A stretch of 64,000 nt of DNA, from NCBI RefSeq assembly GCF_000745475.1, contig NZ_JQJJ01000008.1, forward strand, positions 620,001-684,000. Direction: 5' to 3'. The notes beneath the pieces were generated by a model. It did no database searches, was not told where the DNA came from, and worked only from the letters and a program-made list of their open reading frames with translations. The position numbers and the translations under genes are program-made. Source of the stretch: Allobosea sp. UNC402CLCol (lineage in GTDB: Bacteria > Pseudomonadota > Alphaproteobacteria > Rhizobiales > Beijerinckiaceae). Numbering within the stretch: position 1 is the stretch's first letter; every line of letters begins with the position of its first letter. Of the stretch, positions 26,832-34,926 are shown piece by piece.

Positions 26832-26860
26832 ATAATTCGTCATTAACTTAATTAAGTCAA
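26832..26860 (-). promoter_or_regulatory. arsR promoter with embedded palindromic operator
   Basis: On the minus strand TTGACT (26860-26855), 17 bases, AATTAT (26837-26832). The predicted start falls on the A of ATG 26825. A perfect 12-base palindrome ACTTAATTAAGT (26846-26857) lies over the -35 box and spacer and is the likely ArsR operator. The AT content stands out from the surrounding GC-rich DNA. Confidence 0.65.
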
Positions 26861-26959
26861 CAATTAAATTATGGTCTGCATGGCGCCATGCCGTCTGCCG
26901 GGGTTGCCAGTGCGCGGCGCCTGGGCCAGTGGAAGCGCGCCCGAGGAACCCTGCCCATC

Positions 26960-27874
26960 ATGATCCCCCGCAACGCATCCCTGACCGGCATCGCTGTGAT
27001 GCTGTTCGGAATCCTGCTGTTCTCCCTCAACGACGTGATGGGGAAATGGCTGGTTTCGACCTACACGCCCGGCCAGCTCATGCTGCTTCGCAGCGCCGCC
27101 GCGCTGCTCGTGCTCGCGCCCTTCATCCTCAGGCAGGGCATCCGCCGCACCTTGCGGCCCGAGCGCCCGCGCCTGCAGCTTCTGCGCACGGCGATCGGCG
27201 CGACAGAATCGACGCTCTTCTATGTCTGCGTCGCCCATCTGCCGCTGGCCGATACGATGACGCTCTGGATGGCCGCGCCGGTCTGGGCCGTCCTGCTCGC
27301 GGCCCTGCTGCTCGGCGAGCGTGTCGACCCCGCTCGCTGGGCCGCCGCCGGCCTCGGCTTCCTCGGCGTCGCGCTGGCGCTGGCGCCATCGGGCGCGAGC
27401 TTCTCGCCCCCGGCGCTGCTGGCGCTGACCGGCAGCGTGCTTTTCGCGGCGCTGCTGATCGCCGGACGCAAGCTGCGCGGCACGCCCGACGTCACGCTGG
27501 TCGCCTGGCAGACCTTCGGCTCGCTGCTCCTCGGCACGGCCCTGCTGCCGCTCGGCTGGGTGATGCCCACCCCGCGCGATTTCGCCCTGCTCGGCCTGCT
27601 CGGCATCGTCGCCCTGCTGGGACATCTGTGCGTCACGCGCGCGCTCAAGCTGGCCGAGGCGTCGGTGGTCGCGCCCTATCAATACACCTTCATCATCTGG
27701 GCCCTGCTCTTCGGCTGGCTGTTCTTCGGCGACTGGCCGACGCCGCTGATGCTGTGCGGCGCCGCCCTGATCGTCGCGGCCGGCCTCGCGCTGATGCTGC
27801 TGGAGCGGCGCGCGGCGGGCATCGCCGGCCGAGCCGCATCCCGCGATCGGAGCGCACATGCCGGCAGCGCCTGA
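26960..27874 (+). CDS. DMT (EamA) family transporter
   Basis: A 304-residue membrane protein of ten helices in two EamA repeats. The first repeat starts at GIAVMLFGILLFSLNDVMGK and the second around TPPALLALTGSVLFAALLIAG-like sequence near residue 150. The family exports metabolites, amino acids or S-adenosylmethionine. Substrate unknown. ATG 26960 is chosen over the ORF start at 26888 because it follows GAGGAACC and puts the first helix at the N-terminus. Confidence 0.82.
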   Translation: MIPRNASLTGIAVMLFGILLFSLNDVMGKWLVSTYTPGQLMLLRSAAALLVLAPFILRQGIRRTLRPERPRLQLLRTAIGATESTLFYVCVAHLPLADTMTLWMAAPVWAVLLAALLLGERVDPARWAAAGLGFLGVALALAPSGASFSPPALLALTGSVLFAALLIAGRKLRGTPDVTLVAWQTFGSLLLGTALLPLGWVMPTPRDFALLGLLGIVALLGHLCVTRALKLAEASVVAPYQYTFIIWALLFGWLFFGDWPTPLMLCGAALIVAAGLALMLLERRAAGIAGRAASRDRSAHAGSA

Positions 27875-28039
27875 GACATCCCGCCGACTAGCCTTGCGAC
27901 GCGCGGCCCCGCCTGTCGCCTGACCGCCCTGCGCTGAGTTCGTAGCGACGGGCTTGGCACCGACCCGCATGGCAGGCCAAGAATGCCCGATGCCCTGCCG
28001 CGCTCGCGAAGCGGACCGAATCCGGGGCCGGAGGAAACC

Positions 28040-29170
28040 ATGGCGCTGATCACCTATCTCACGACGATCAAGTTCGGCTTCGGCGAGATCGCCGGCATCG
28101 AGGCCGATCTGGCCGGGCTCGGCATCGCCAGGCCGCTGATCGTCGCCGACAAGGGCATCGTCGCCGCCGGCCTCGTCGATACGGTGAGCCGGCATGCCGG
28201 CGTTCTGAAGAACGCGCCCGTCTTCGGCGACACCCCCACAAACCCGACAGAGGAGGCGGTGGAAACGGCGCTGGCGCTCTATCGCCAGCATGGCTGCGAC
28301 GGCCTCGTCGCCATCGGCGGCGGCTCGCCCCTCGACCTCGCCAAGGGCGTCGCCCTCCTCGCCACCCATGACGGCCCGCTGGAAACCTATGCGGCCATCC
28401 TCGGCGGTATTCCCAAGGTCACGGCCGGGGTCGCGCCGGTCGTCGCGATCCCCACCACCTCCGGCACCGGCAGCGAGGTCGGCCGCGCCGCGCTGATCAC
28501 GCTGAAGGATGGGCGCAAGCTCGGCTTCATCTCGCCGCATCTGATCCCGCGCCTCGCCATCTGCGATCCTGAATTGACCATGGGCCTGCCGGCCTGGCTC
28601 ACCGCCGCCACGGGCATGGACGCCGTCACCCACTGCATCGAGACCTATCTCAGCCCGCGCGAGAACCCGCCGGCCGAGGCGATCGCGCTCGACGGCCTCA
28701 GGCGCGCCGTCGCCCATATCGGCCGCGCCGTGAAGGACGGCTCCGACCGCGAGGCCCGCAAGGAGATGATGATGGCCGCCCTGCAAGGCGGCATGACCTT
28801 CCAGAAGGGGCTCGGCGCCGTTCACGCCCTCTCGCACCCGCTTGGCGGATTGAAGGAGGTCTCGCTGCATCACGGCACACTCAACGCCGTGCTGCTGCCG
28901 GCCGTGCTGCGCTTCAACGCCCCCTCCGCTGAAGCGAAATATGCCGAGATCCGGCGCGTGCTCGGCCTCGCCCCGGACACCGACTTGGCCGATTGGATCG
29001 CGAAGCTGGTCGCCAGCCTCGGCATGCCCGCCACCCTCACGGCGATGGGCGCGCCGCGCAGCGTCATCCCGGCGATCGCCGAGGCCGCGACGCTGGACCA
29101 TTCGAGCGCGACCAATCCGCGCCCGGCGACGGCGGCCGACTATGCCGCGATGCTCGAAGCCTCCTTCTGA
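28040..29170 (+). CDS. Iron-containing alcohol dehydrogenase
   Basis: The 376-residue protein is a group III (Fe-ADH) enzyme. Visible elements are the NAD-binding GGGSPLDLAKGVA loop near residues 92-104, TTSGTGSEVGRAAL near 143-156, and the metal-binding region from MDAVTHCIETYLSP to GAVHALSHPLGG with three conserved His residues. It would oxidise or reduce alcohols or aldehydes with NAD(P). GAGGAA lies six bases before ATG 28040. It is convergent with the PNPOx-like gene; a hairpin overlaps the junction. Confidence 0.92.
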   Translation: MALITYLTTIKFGFGEIAGIEADLAGLGIARPLIVADKGIVAAGLVDTVSRHAGVLKNAPVFGDTPTNPTEEAVETALALYRQHGCDGLVAIGGGSPLDLAKGVALLATHDGPLETYAAILGGIPKVTAGVAPVVAIPTTSGTGSEVGRAALITLKDGRKLGFISPHLIPRLAICDPELTMGLPAWLTAATGMDAVTHCIETYLSPRENPPAEAIALDGLRRAVAHIGRAVKDGSDREARKEMMMAALQGGMTFQKGLGAVHALSHPLGGLKEVSLHHGTLNAVLLPAVLRFNAPSAEAKYAEIRRVLGLAPDTDLADWIAKLVASLGMPATLTAMGAPRSVIPAIAEAATLDHSSATNPRPATAADYAAMLEASF

Positions 29171-29176
29171 CGAAGA

Positions 29177-29202
29177 GCAGCCGCCTCAATAGAGGCGGCT
29201 GC
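29177..29202. terminator. Perfect hairpin overlapping the junction of two convergent genes
   Basis: Arms GCAGCCGCCTC (29177-29187) and GAGGCGGCTGC (29192-29202), loop AATA. The right arm is also the coding sequence for the last residues of the PNPOx-like protein. It has no clear T-run but sits where both transcripts should stop. Confidence 0.55.
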
Positions 29203-29821
29203 GATAGGCCTCTTCGAGATTGCGATCGGCTTCCTCGGCCTCGACCATCCGGGTCTGCTCGGCGACGATGCGGCCGAGTGTCGGGAAGCTGTGGCGCGGC
29301 ACCTGGCTGGACGGGTCCCACAGCTTCGCGCGGATCAGCGCCTTGCCGCAGTGGAAATAAGCCTCCTCGACCGTCACGATCAGCCCGGTCAGCGGCGGCC
29401 GCTGCTGCACCGTCGAGGGGGCGAGCAGCTCGGCATCGCGCGTCATCAGCGCCTTGCCGTTGACCCGCAGCGTCTCGTTGATGCCGGGCACCATGAAGAC
29501 GATGCCGACGCCCGGCGAGGCCAGGACATTGCCGAAGCTGTCGACGCGGTTGTTGCCGCGCCGGTCGGGGATGAGCAGCGTCCGCTCGTCGAGCACGCGC
29601 ACGAAGCCGGGCCCATCGCCTCGCGGACTCGCATCCACCCCACCCTCGCCGTCGCTGCTTGCAAGCACCAGGAAGGGCGATAGCGCGATGAAGTCGCGGC
29701 AGAAGCGGTCGAGCCGGTCGAGCACCTTGCTCGCCGCCACCGGATTCACGGGGCCGATATGGCTGCGCAGCGAGGCGGCATCCTCGATGCGCGCTGCGGG
29801 GTCGTCGAAGCAATCGTCCAT
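29186..29821 (-). CDS. Pyridoxamine 5'-phosphate oxidase family protein
   Basis: A 211-residue flavin-binding split-barrel protein. The core reads FIALSPFLVLASSDGEGGVDASPRGDGPGFVRV then LLIPDRRGNNRVDSFGNVLASPGVGIVFMVPG, the pattern of the PNPOx-like group that includes mycobacterial MSMEG_1061-type proteins. It is unlikely to be true PdxH. ATG 29821 is preferred because GGGAGG stands five bases upstream; the ATG at 29854 would place this ribosome binding site inside the gene. Confidence 0.82.
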   Translation of the reverse strand: MDDCFDDPAARIEDAASLRSHIGPVNPVAASKVLDRLDRFCRDFIALSPFLVLASSDGEGGVDASPRGDGPGFVRVLDERTLLIPDRRGNNRVDSFGNVLASPGVGIVFMVPGINETLRVNGKALMTRDAELLAPSTVQQRPPLTGLIVTVEEAYFHCGKALIRAKLWDPSSQVPRHSFPTLGRIVAEQTRMVEAEEADRNLEEAYRSRLY

Positions 29822-30043
29822 GTTACCTCCCTCGTTGCCGCGATTGTCACCCAAGCTGGCCTGTCCGGCCAGCCCGCGCGCGTTGCCCGCGCCCTACGCC
29901 GAACGCAAGGCTGGCCGGCGGGCGGGCCGAAATGCCACGGCCGCGCAGCATCGCGGTCTCGCGAAGCGCGATGCCTTGACCCTTGCCGGGCGGGGAGCCA
30001 TCGTAAGCGCAACCAGCGTTCTGCCTTTACGAGGCCTGATTCC

Positions 30044-30505
30044 ATGCGCCGCGCCCTGCTCCGTACCGCCCTTGTCTCGCTCGCCTGCCTGGCGGGCCTC
30101 AGTGCCGCTGAGGCTGCCGGAGGCCGCTATGTCGCGCCGCCGGACCGCGCCGAGGCGCGCATCGTCCCGATGTACGGCAATCTGCCGGGCTGCGACGACC
30201 CGGCGGTGCTCTCCCATCTGTCGAGTTGGTTCGATTCGCGCGAGGCCAAGTTCTGGGGACCGCTGCGGGCGCTCTCCTATGACCGCATCGCGCAGCTCGG
30301 CTTCCGCCCCTGGGGCGCCGACTTCATTCCGCGGCGCTTCTGCTCGGCCCGCCTGCTGCTGAACAATGGCATCTATCACCGTGTCGATTACTCGGTCCGC
30401 GAAAATCTCGGCCTGTTCGGCATGACCTGGAACGTGAACTGGTGCGTCGCCGGCCTCGACAGGGAGCGCTCCTACGCACCCGATTGCAAGATGGCCCGGC
30501 CCTGA
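30044..30505 (+). CDS. Secreted hypothetical protein upstream of RNase T2
   Basis: The 153-residue product starts with a signal peptide (residues 1-24, ending SAAEAAG) and has four or more cysteines in the mature part (GCDDP, RRFCSA, NWCVAG, PDCKM), suggesting disulfides in the periplasm. The central WGADFIPRRFCSARLLLNNG and YSVREN stretches resemble a small uncharacterised alphaproteobacterial family. It is followed after 10 bases by a secreted RNase T2 gene, so the two are probably co-expressed. Function is unknown. Confidence 0.78.
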   Translation: MRRALLRTALVSLACLAGLSAAEAAGGRYVAPPDRAEARIVPMYGNLPGCDDPAVLSHLSSWFDSREAKFWGPLRALSYDRIAQLGFRPWGADFIPRRFCSARLLLNNGIYHRVDYSVRENLGLFGMTWNVNWCVAGLDRERSYAPDCKMARP

Positions 30506-30515
30506 GCGTCCTGCG

Positions 30516-31181
30516 ATGATCGGGCGCATCGCCCTGGCGGCCTTCGCCTGGCTCTGCCTTGCCAGCGCCGCGCAGGCGCAAGGCTTCGGCCAGCGCGGCG
30601 GCGCGCCGGGCGACTTCGATTTCTATGTGCTTGCGCTCTCCTGGTCGCCGGGCTTCTGCGAGCTCGACGGCGACCGCACGCGCAATCGAGAGCAATGCGC
30701 CGGGGGCAGCGGCCTGCGCTTCGTCGTTCACGGCCTCTGGCCGCAATATGAGCGCGGCTTTCCGAGCGATTGCGGCCCCTCCGGCCGGTCGCCCTCGCGC
30801 ATGGCGATGACGGAGGCAGAGGGCGTCTATCCGACCGAGGGCCTTGCCCGCTACGAGTGGCGCAAGCACGGCACCTGCTCCGGATCCAGCCCTGCCGATT
30901 ATTTCCGCGATGCCCGCCGCGCCCGCGACAAGGTCGTCGTCCCGCCGGCCCTCGCCAAGGCCGACAGCGACCGGAGCTGGACGGTCCTCGACCTCGAACG
31001 CGCCTTCGTCGCCGCCAATCCGGGCCTGCGCACGGACATGATGTCCGTCTCCTGCAAGCGCGGCGTGCTGCAGGAGGTCCGCATCTGCCTCAGCAAGGAT
31101 CTGCGCGACTTCCGCACCTGCCAGGAGGTCGACCGTTCTGGCTGCCGGGCGCGCGAGCTCACCGTTGTCGCGCCGCGCTGA
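30516..31181 (+). CDS. Ribonuclease T2 family protein
   Basis: A 221-residue secreted endoribonuclease with a signal peptide (about residues 1-20, ending ASAAQAQ). Both catalytic segments are present: CAS I as FVVHGLWPQYERGFPSDC and CAS II as YEWRKHGTCSG, each supplying the active-site His. RNase T2 cleaves RNA through 2',3'-cyclic phosphates without base preference and would act in the periplasm or outside the cell. The gene follows a signal-peptide protein of unknown function in the same orientation. Confidence 0.92.
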   Translation: MIGRIALAAFAWLCLASAAQAQGFGQRGGAPGDFDFYVLALSWSPGFCELDGDRTRNREQCAGGSGLRFVVHGLWPQYERGFPSDCGPSGRSPSRMAMTEAEGVYPTEGLARYEWRKHGTCSGSSPADYFRDARRARDKVVVPPALAKADSDRSWTVLDLERAFVAANPGLRTDMMSVSCKRGVLQEVRICLSKDLRDFRTCQEVDRSGCRARELTVVAPR

Positions 31182-31204
31182 CACGGATTATCGCCTCCGC
31201 GTCT

Positions 31205-31241
31205 CCGAAAACCGCATCCCACTTTTCGGGCGGATGCTCTA
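31205..31241. repeat. Palindromic element, CCGAAA-N11-CTTTTCGG type, copy 1
   Basis: CCGAAA (31205-31210) and CTTTTCGG (31222-31229) form an inverted repeat followed by ATGCTCT (31234-31240). A related copy stands upstream of pth at 63491-63528. This resembles a repeat that I recall as abundant between genes in Hyphomicrobiales; it lies 11-50 bases upstream of rlmJ. Confidence 0.6.
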
Positions 31242-31251
31242 GAAGCGGCGC

Positions 31252-32103
31252 ATGAACTACCGCCACGGCTTCCATGCCGGAAATTTCGCCGATGTGCTGA
31301 AGCACGCCGTCCTTGCGCGCATCCTGCTGCATCTCGACGCCAAGCCGACGCCTTATCGCGTCATTGACACCCATGCCGGCGTCGGCCGCTACGATCTCGG
31401 CTCGGAAGAGGCGCTGCGGACGCATGAATGGAAGGATGGCGTGGCGCGGCTCGACCGCTCGCCGCTTGCCCCCGCCGCCGAGGCGCTGCTCGCGCCCTAC
31501 CGGGCAGTCCTTGCCGCGGTCCGCGCCGAGCATGGGCCGGATGCCTATCCGGGCTCGCCCTGGTTCTGCCGCCACGCCATGCGCCCGTTCGACCGGCTGA
31601 TCGCCGCCGAGCTCCATCCGCCGACCTATCGCAAGCTGGCCGAGGTGCTGGGGCGGGACTCGCGGAGCAAGGCCCTGGCCATCGACGGCTGGACCGCGCT
31701 GCGCGCCAACACCCCGCCGAAGGAACGGCGCGGCCTCGTGCTGATCGACCCGCCCTTCGAGGAGAAGGACGAATTCGCCACGCTGACCACGCAGTTCATC
31801 GCCGCCCATCGCAAATGGCCGACGGGAATCTACATGCTCTGGTACCCGATCAAGGACCGGCGCGCCGTCGCGACGATGGTGGAGGAGGTGCTGGATGCCG
31901 ATATCGGCCGCCTGCTGCGGCTGGAGATCGACGTCGATCGCCCCGAAGCCGCCGGCGGCCTCGGCGCCACCGGCCTGCTGATCGCCAATCCGCCCTGGAA
32001 GCTCGCCGAGGACATGCAGATCTTGCTGCCCGCGCTGACCGAGCGGCTCGCACAGGGCCAGCGGCCGCGCTATCTATGCGAGCCGATCCGCTCCGACGGC
32101 TGA
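31252..32103 (+). CDS. rlmJ: 23S rRNA (adenine-2030-N6)-methyltransferase
   Basis: The 283-residue protein starts with the diagnostic RlmJ sequence MNYRHGFHAGNFADVLKHAV and contains DTHAGVGRYDL and the N6-adenine methyltransferase motif DPPFE near residue 164 (VLIDPPFEEKDEF). It methylates A2030 of 23S rRNA using S-adenosylmethionine. Length matches E. coli RlmJ (about 280). It is transcribed with the GST gene 34 bases downstream. Confidence 0.95.
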   Translation: MNYRHGFHAGNFADVLKHAVLARILLHLDAKPTPYRVIDTHAGVGRYDLGSEEALRTHEWKDGVARLDRSPLAPAAEALLAPYRAVLAAVRAEHGPDAYPGSPWFCRHAMRPFDRLIAAELHPPTYRKLAEVLGRDSRSKALAIDGWTALRANTPPKERRGLVLIDPPFEEKDEFATLTTQFIAAHRKWPTGIYMLWYPIKDRRAVATMVEEVLDADIGRLLRLEIDVDRPEAAGGLGATGLLIANPPWKLAEDMQILLPALTERLAQGQRPRYLCEPIRSDG

Positions 32104-32137
32104 CCGCCCTCTCCTTTTCCTCCAGGATTCCCGACCG

Positions 32138-32743
32138 ATGCTCGTCCTGCGCTCCTCCCCCGCCTCGCCCTTCGGCCGCAAGGTCAAGATCGCGGCCCTC
32201 GAACTCGGCCTGATGGACCGTATCGAGATCGTCGTGGCCGACACCACCGATCCGGCGGAGCCGCTGCGCCGGCAGAATCCGCTCGGCAAGATTCCGACGC
32301 TCGTGCTGGAAGACGGCATGACGCTGTTCGATTCGCGCGTGATCGTCGACTATCTCGACCATCTCGCCGGCGGCGGAAAACTCATCCCGGCCGGCGAGGC
32401 CCGCTTCGCCCAGCTCCGCCTGCAGGCCCTCGCCGACGGCATCTGCGACGCGGCGTTGCTGAAGGTCTATGAGGGACGCTTCCGGCCGGAAGAGGGTCGC
32501 AACGCCGACTGGCTCGCCCATCAGACCGGCAAGATCTCGCGGGCACTCGCCACGCTGGAGACCGATCCGCCCGCCTTCACCGACCACCCGCGCATCGGCG
32601 AGATCGCGCTCGCCTGCGCGCTCGGCTATCTCGATCTACGCTTCGCGGGCACTTGGCGCGCCGACTATCCCAAGCTGGTCGCCTGGCTCGATGATTTCGC
32701 GGCCCGCGTTCCGGCTTTCGAAAGCACGCGCGTCAAGAGCTAG
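32138..32743 (+). CDS. Glutathione S-transferase family protein
   Basis: A 201-residue protein with an N-terminal thioredoxin-like domain (SSPASPFGRKVKIAALELGL, cis-Pro loop NPLGKIPTLVLEDG, and DSRVIVDYLDHLAGG for glutathione binding) and a C-terminal helical domain. It resembles YibF/YfcF-like bacterial GSTs. A reaction cannot be assigned. It ends a two-gene run with rlmJ. The 319 bases after it hold a palindromic repeat and two terminators only. Confidence 0.9.
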   Translation: MLVLRSSPASPFGRKVKIAALELGLMDRIEIVVADTTDPAEPLRRQNPLGKIPTLVLEDGMTLFDSRVIVDYLDHLAGGGKLIPAGEARFAQLRLQALADGICDAALLKVYEGRFRPEEGRNADWLAHQTGKISRALATLETDPPAFTDHPRIGEIALACALGYLDLRFAGTWRADYPKLVAWLDDFAARVPAFESTRVKS

Positions 32744-32770
32744 ACTCTGCTGCGTTTCATGGAAATGCGG

Positions 32771-32866
32771 GTCATCCCGGCCGGAGCGAAGCGAAGAGCC
32801 GGGATCCATGCCTGAACCTTGATCGGACACACTTCGGCATGGATCCCGGGTCAAGCCCGGGATGAC
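32771..32866. repeat. Interspersed palindromic repeat, family 1 copy B
   Basis: Outer arms GTCATCCCGG and CCGGGATGAC and inner arms GGGATCCATGCC and GGCATGGATCCC define a 96-base imperfect inverted repeat, matching copy A at 23766-23862. It lies 28 bases after the GST gene in a gap of 319 bases that otherwise contains only two terminators. Confidence 0.78.
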
Positions 32867-32940
32867 CGCGTAGCTCCGTATCAATCGGCGTGCTCCAAGA
32901 CGGCCCTGCTCTGCTCGCCAACGCTCCCCCGATCGAAAGA

Positions 32941-32974
32941 AGCCCGGCGCTCGCGAAAGCGCCGGGCTTTATTC
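32941..32974 (+). terminator. Rho-independent terminator
   Basis: AGCCCGGCGC (32941-32950) pairs with GCGCCGGGCT (32959-32968), loop TCGCGAAA, followed by TTATTCTT. It ends the rlmJ-GST transcript. Confidence 0.8.
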
Positions 32975-33010
32975 TTGTGGCCTTGTCGAAGCGCATGTCT
33001 CGCGCACAAC

Positions 33011-33041
33011 AAAAAACCCGGTGGCCGAGGCCACCGGGTTG
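33011..33041 (-). terminator. Rho-independent terminator of the outer membrane protein gene
   Basis: Read on the minus strand, AACCCGGTGGCC and GGCCACCGGGTT form a 12-base stem with a 3-base loop followed by six T residues. It lies 22 bases past the outer-membrane protein stop codon. Confidence 0.9.
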
Positions 33042-33062
33042 CTCAAATCCGATGTGATCGGA

Positions 33063-33716
33063 TCAGAACTTGTAGCTCAGGCGGGCGCGGACGACCGAGA
33101 AGTCGGTGCCGACCTTGGTGCCCGAGCCGGCGAGAACGCTCTTCTCACCGAGGTCGACGTAGAGGTACTCGACGCCGGCGATGATGTTGTTGGTGACAGC
33201 GTACTCAAGACCACCACCGATGACCCAGCCGTTGGTGTGGGTCTTGTCGGACGAGAAGCCGAGACCCGGGATCGAGGTCTTCACGTTGCCGTAAGCCCAA
33301 CCACCGGTGATGTAGGGCAGGAACCGGTCGAAGGCGACGCCGACGCGGCCACGGACCGTGCCGAAGTAGTCGGTCTTGACGTTGATGCCGCTGAAGCTGT
33401 TGCCGCTGCTCAGGTCAGCGTACTGCAGGTCGGCTTCGAGGCCGAGCACGAACTGGCCCATCTGGTAGTTGTAGCCGATCTGGCCGCCGCCGGTGAAACC
33501 ATCGACGTCACCAACGTTGGTGAAGCCGTTGGCGTTCACGTTGCCCCAGCCGTAGCCGGCGTTGCCACCGACGTAGAAACCGGTCCAGGTGAAAACCGGC
33601 GGGATGTAGACCGGGGCAGCGACCGGGCCTTTGCGCGACGGCAGGTCGGCAGCCGAGGCGGCGCCGGCAGCGATGATGCCGAAAGCGGCAACGCTCGCGA
33701 GCAGATACTTCTTCAT
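33063..33716 (-). CDS. Outer membrane beta-barrel protein, Omp25/Omp31 family
   Basis: A 217-residue precursor with a signal peptide (MKKYLLASVAAFGIIAAGAASAADL, cleavage after ASA, about residue 22). The mature protein shows alternating aromatic/polar beta strands starting at FTWTGFYVGGNAGYGWG and ending with RARLSYKF, whose C-terminal Phe is the usual BAM signal. It matches the alphaproteobacterial Omp25/Omp31/RopB family. Start ATG 33716 follows AAGGAG; the frame extends upstream to 33821 but that part lacks a signal peptide. Codon choice looks like that of a highly expressed gene. Confidence 0.93.
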   Translation of the reverse strand: MKKYLLASVAAFGIIAAGAASAADLPSRKGPVAAPVYIPPVFTWTGFYVGGNAGYGWGNVNANGFTNVGDVDGFTGGGQIGYNYQMGQFVLGLEADLQYADLSSGNSFSGINVKTDYFGTVRGRVGVAFDRFLPYITGGWAYGNVKTSIPGLGFSSDKTHTNGWVIGGGLEYAVTNNIIAGVEYLYVDLGEKSVLAGSGTKVGTDFSVVRARLSYKF

Positions 33717-34110
33717 GACAAACTCCTTAGTCGTCGCGGTCGCCGGAAAGCCCGGCGGGTGATTTCGATGACGATGGTATAGAACCTGTCGTCGCTTTTG
33801 TCTGTTGCACCGGAAGCACATCTACCTTGCAGACCGCGGCAGAAATGCGGCACGAATGCGATAACTGAATGCAAATAGGTAAAGCCGAGTTAACCACGGC
33901 CGTGAAAGCCAGCATGGTAAATCGAATACTAATAGAACGCCGCTGGCATCTCGGCGGCCATGGAGAACCGGTCGAGAAACGCCCCGGCTTGCGCAAGGTT
34001 CCTCGACCGGTACGAATCTTTTTTCATGCGCGAAGAACCTCGGCGCACTCGTCTTGCCGCCCTTCGTCAAGCGTGCTTAAGCGTTGAAATCTCAGGGATC
34101 GAACGAGACC
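33717..34110. other. 394-base intergenic region between the porin-like gene and the glycosyltransferase
   Basis: It is richer in A and T than its neighbours, especially 33830-33950, and must hold the promoters of the divergent outer-membrane protein and glycosyltransferase genes. I see no convincing -35/-10 pair, hairpin or repeat. Short ORFs there have no ribosome binding site or recognisable product. Confidence 0.5.
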
Positions 34111-34926
34111 GTGCCGCCTCTTTCCATTTTCATCATCGCGCTGAACGAAGCCGACCGCATCGGCCACACCATCACGGCGGCCCGCTCCCTGAGCGACGAC
34201 ATCGTCGTGGTGGACTCCGGCTCGACCGATGGCACGCAGGCCGTGGCGGAGGCGCTCGGCGCTCGCGTCATCTTCAATCCATGGCCCGGATATGGCCGCC
34301 AGAAGCGCTTCGCCGAGGATCAGTGCCGCCATGATTGGCTGCTCAATCTCGATGCGGACGAGGTGCTGCCGCCCGATCTCGCTGCCGAGATCGCGGCCCT
34401 GTTCCAGGCCGGGATGCCGCCGGCCGACGCCTACAAGACGCGAATCGCGGAGATTTTTCCCGGCGAGAAGGCCCCGCATCGTTTCGCCTATGCCTTGGCG
34501 CCCGTGCGGCTCTACCGCAAGTCGAAGGGACGCTACTCGCTGTCCCCGGTCCATGATCGCGTCGATCTCGAGCCCGATGCGCGGGTCGGCAAGCTGAAGG
34601 GCACGATCCATCACTTCTCGGTGCGCTCGCTCGGCGAGCAGATGGAGAAGCTCAACGCCTATAGCGACGCTCAGGCGGACGACCTCGACGCGCGCGGTGA
34701 GACCATTTCAGTCTTCCGCCTCCTCGCCGAGTTCCCGGCGAATTTCATCAAGGCCTATATCGGCCGCCGGCACGCGCTGCGCGGGCTCTACGGCTTTATG
34801 ACCGCGATGAACTTCGCCTTCTACCGCTATCTGCGCGCCGCCAAGCATTGGGAAAGACGCCTGCAGCGCGACGCCGGCATCACGCCGCCGGGCGCTTCCG
34901 CCGGCAAACGCGCCAACGATGACTGA
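34111..34926 (+). CDS. Glycosyltransferase family 2 (WaaE/KdtX-like)
   Basis: The N-terminus is the GT2 start PLSIFIIALNEADRIGHTI, followed by DDIVVVDSGSTDGTQAVAEALGARV, the WPGYGRQKRFAEDQ segment and a DADE metal site (LLNLDADEVLPPDL). This combination is typical of WaaE-like LPS core beta-glucosyltransferases. It would act at the cytoplasmic face on lipid-linked sugars. The start is uncertain: GTG 34111 gives 271 residues, TTG 34084 adds nine. The last eight bases overlap the SDR gene. Confidence 0.85.
   Translation: MPPLSIFIIALNEADRIGHTITAARSLSDDIVVVDSGSTDGTQAVAEALGARVIFNPWPGYGRQKRFAEDQCRHDWLLNLDADEVLPPDLAAEIAALFQAGMPPADAYKTRIAEIFPGEKAPHRFAYALAPVRLYRKSKGRYSLSPVHDRVDLEPDARVGKLKGTIHHFSVRSLGEQMEKLNAYSDAQADDLDARGETISVFRLLAEFPANFIKAYIGRRHALRGLYGFMTAMNFAFYRYLRAAKHWERRLQRDAGITPPGASAGKRANDD

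Noticed and set aside
26864-29101. 745-codon minus-strand frame across DMT transporter and alcohol dehydrogenase
   Set aside because: The plus-strand genes have recognisable families; this frame is an Arg/Gly/Gln-rich shadow.
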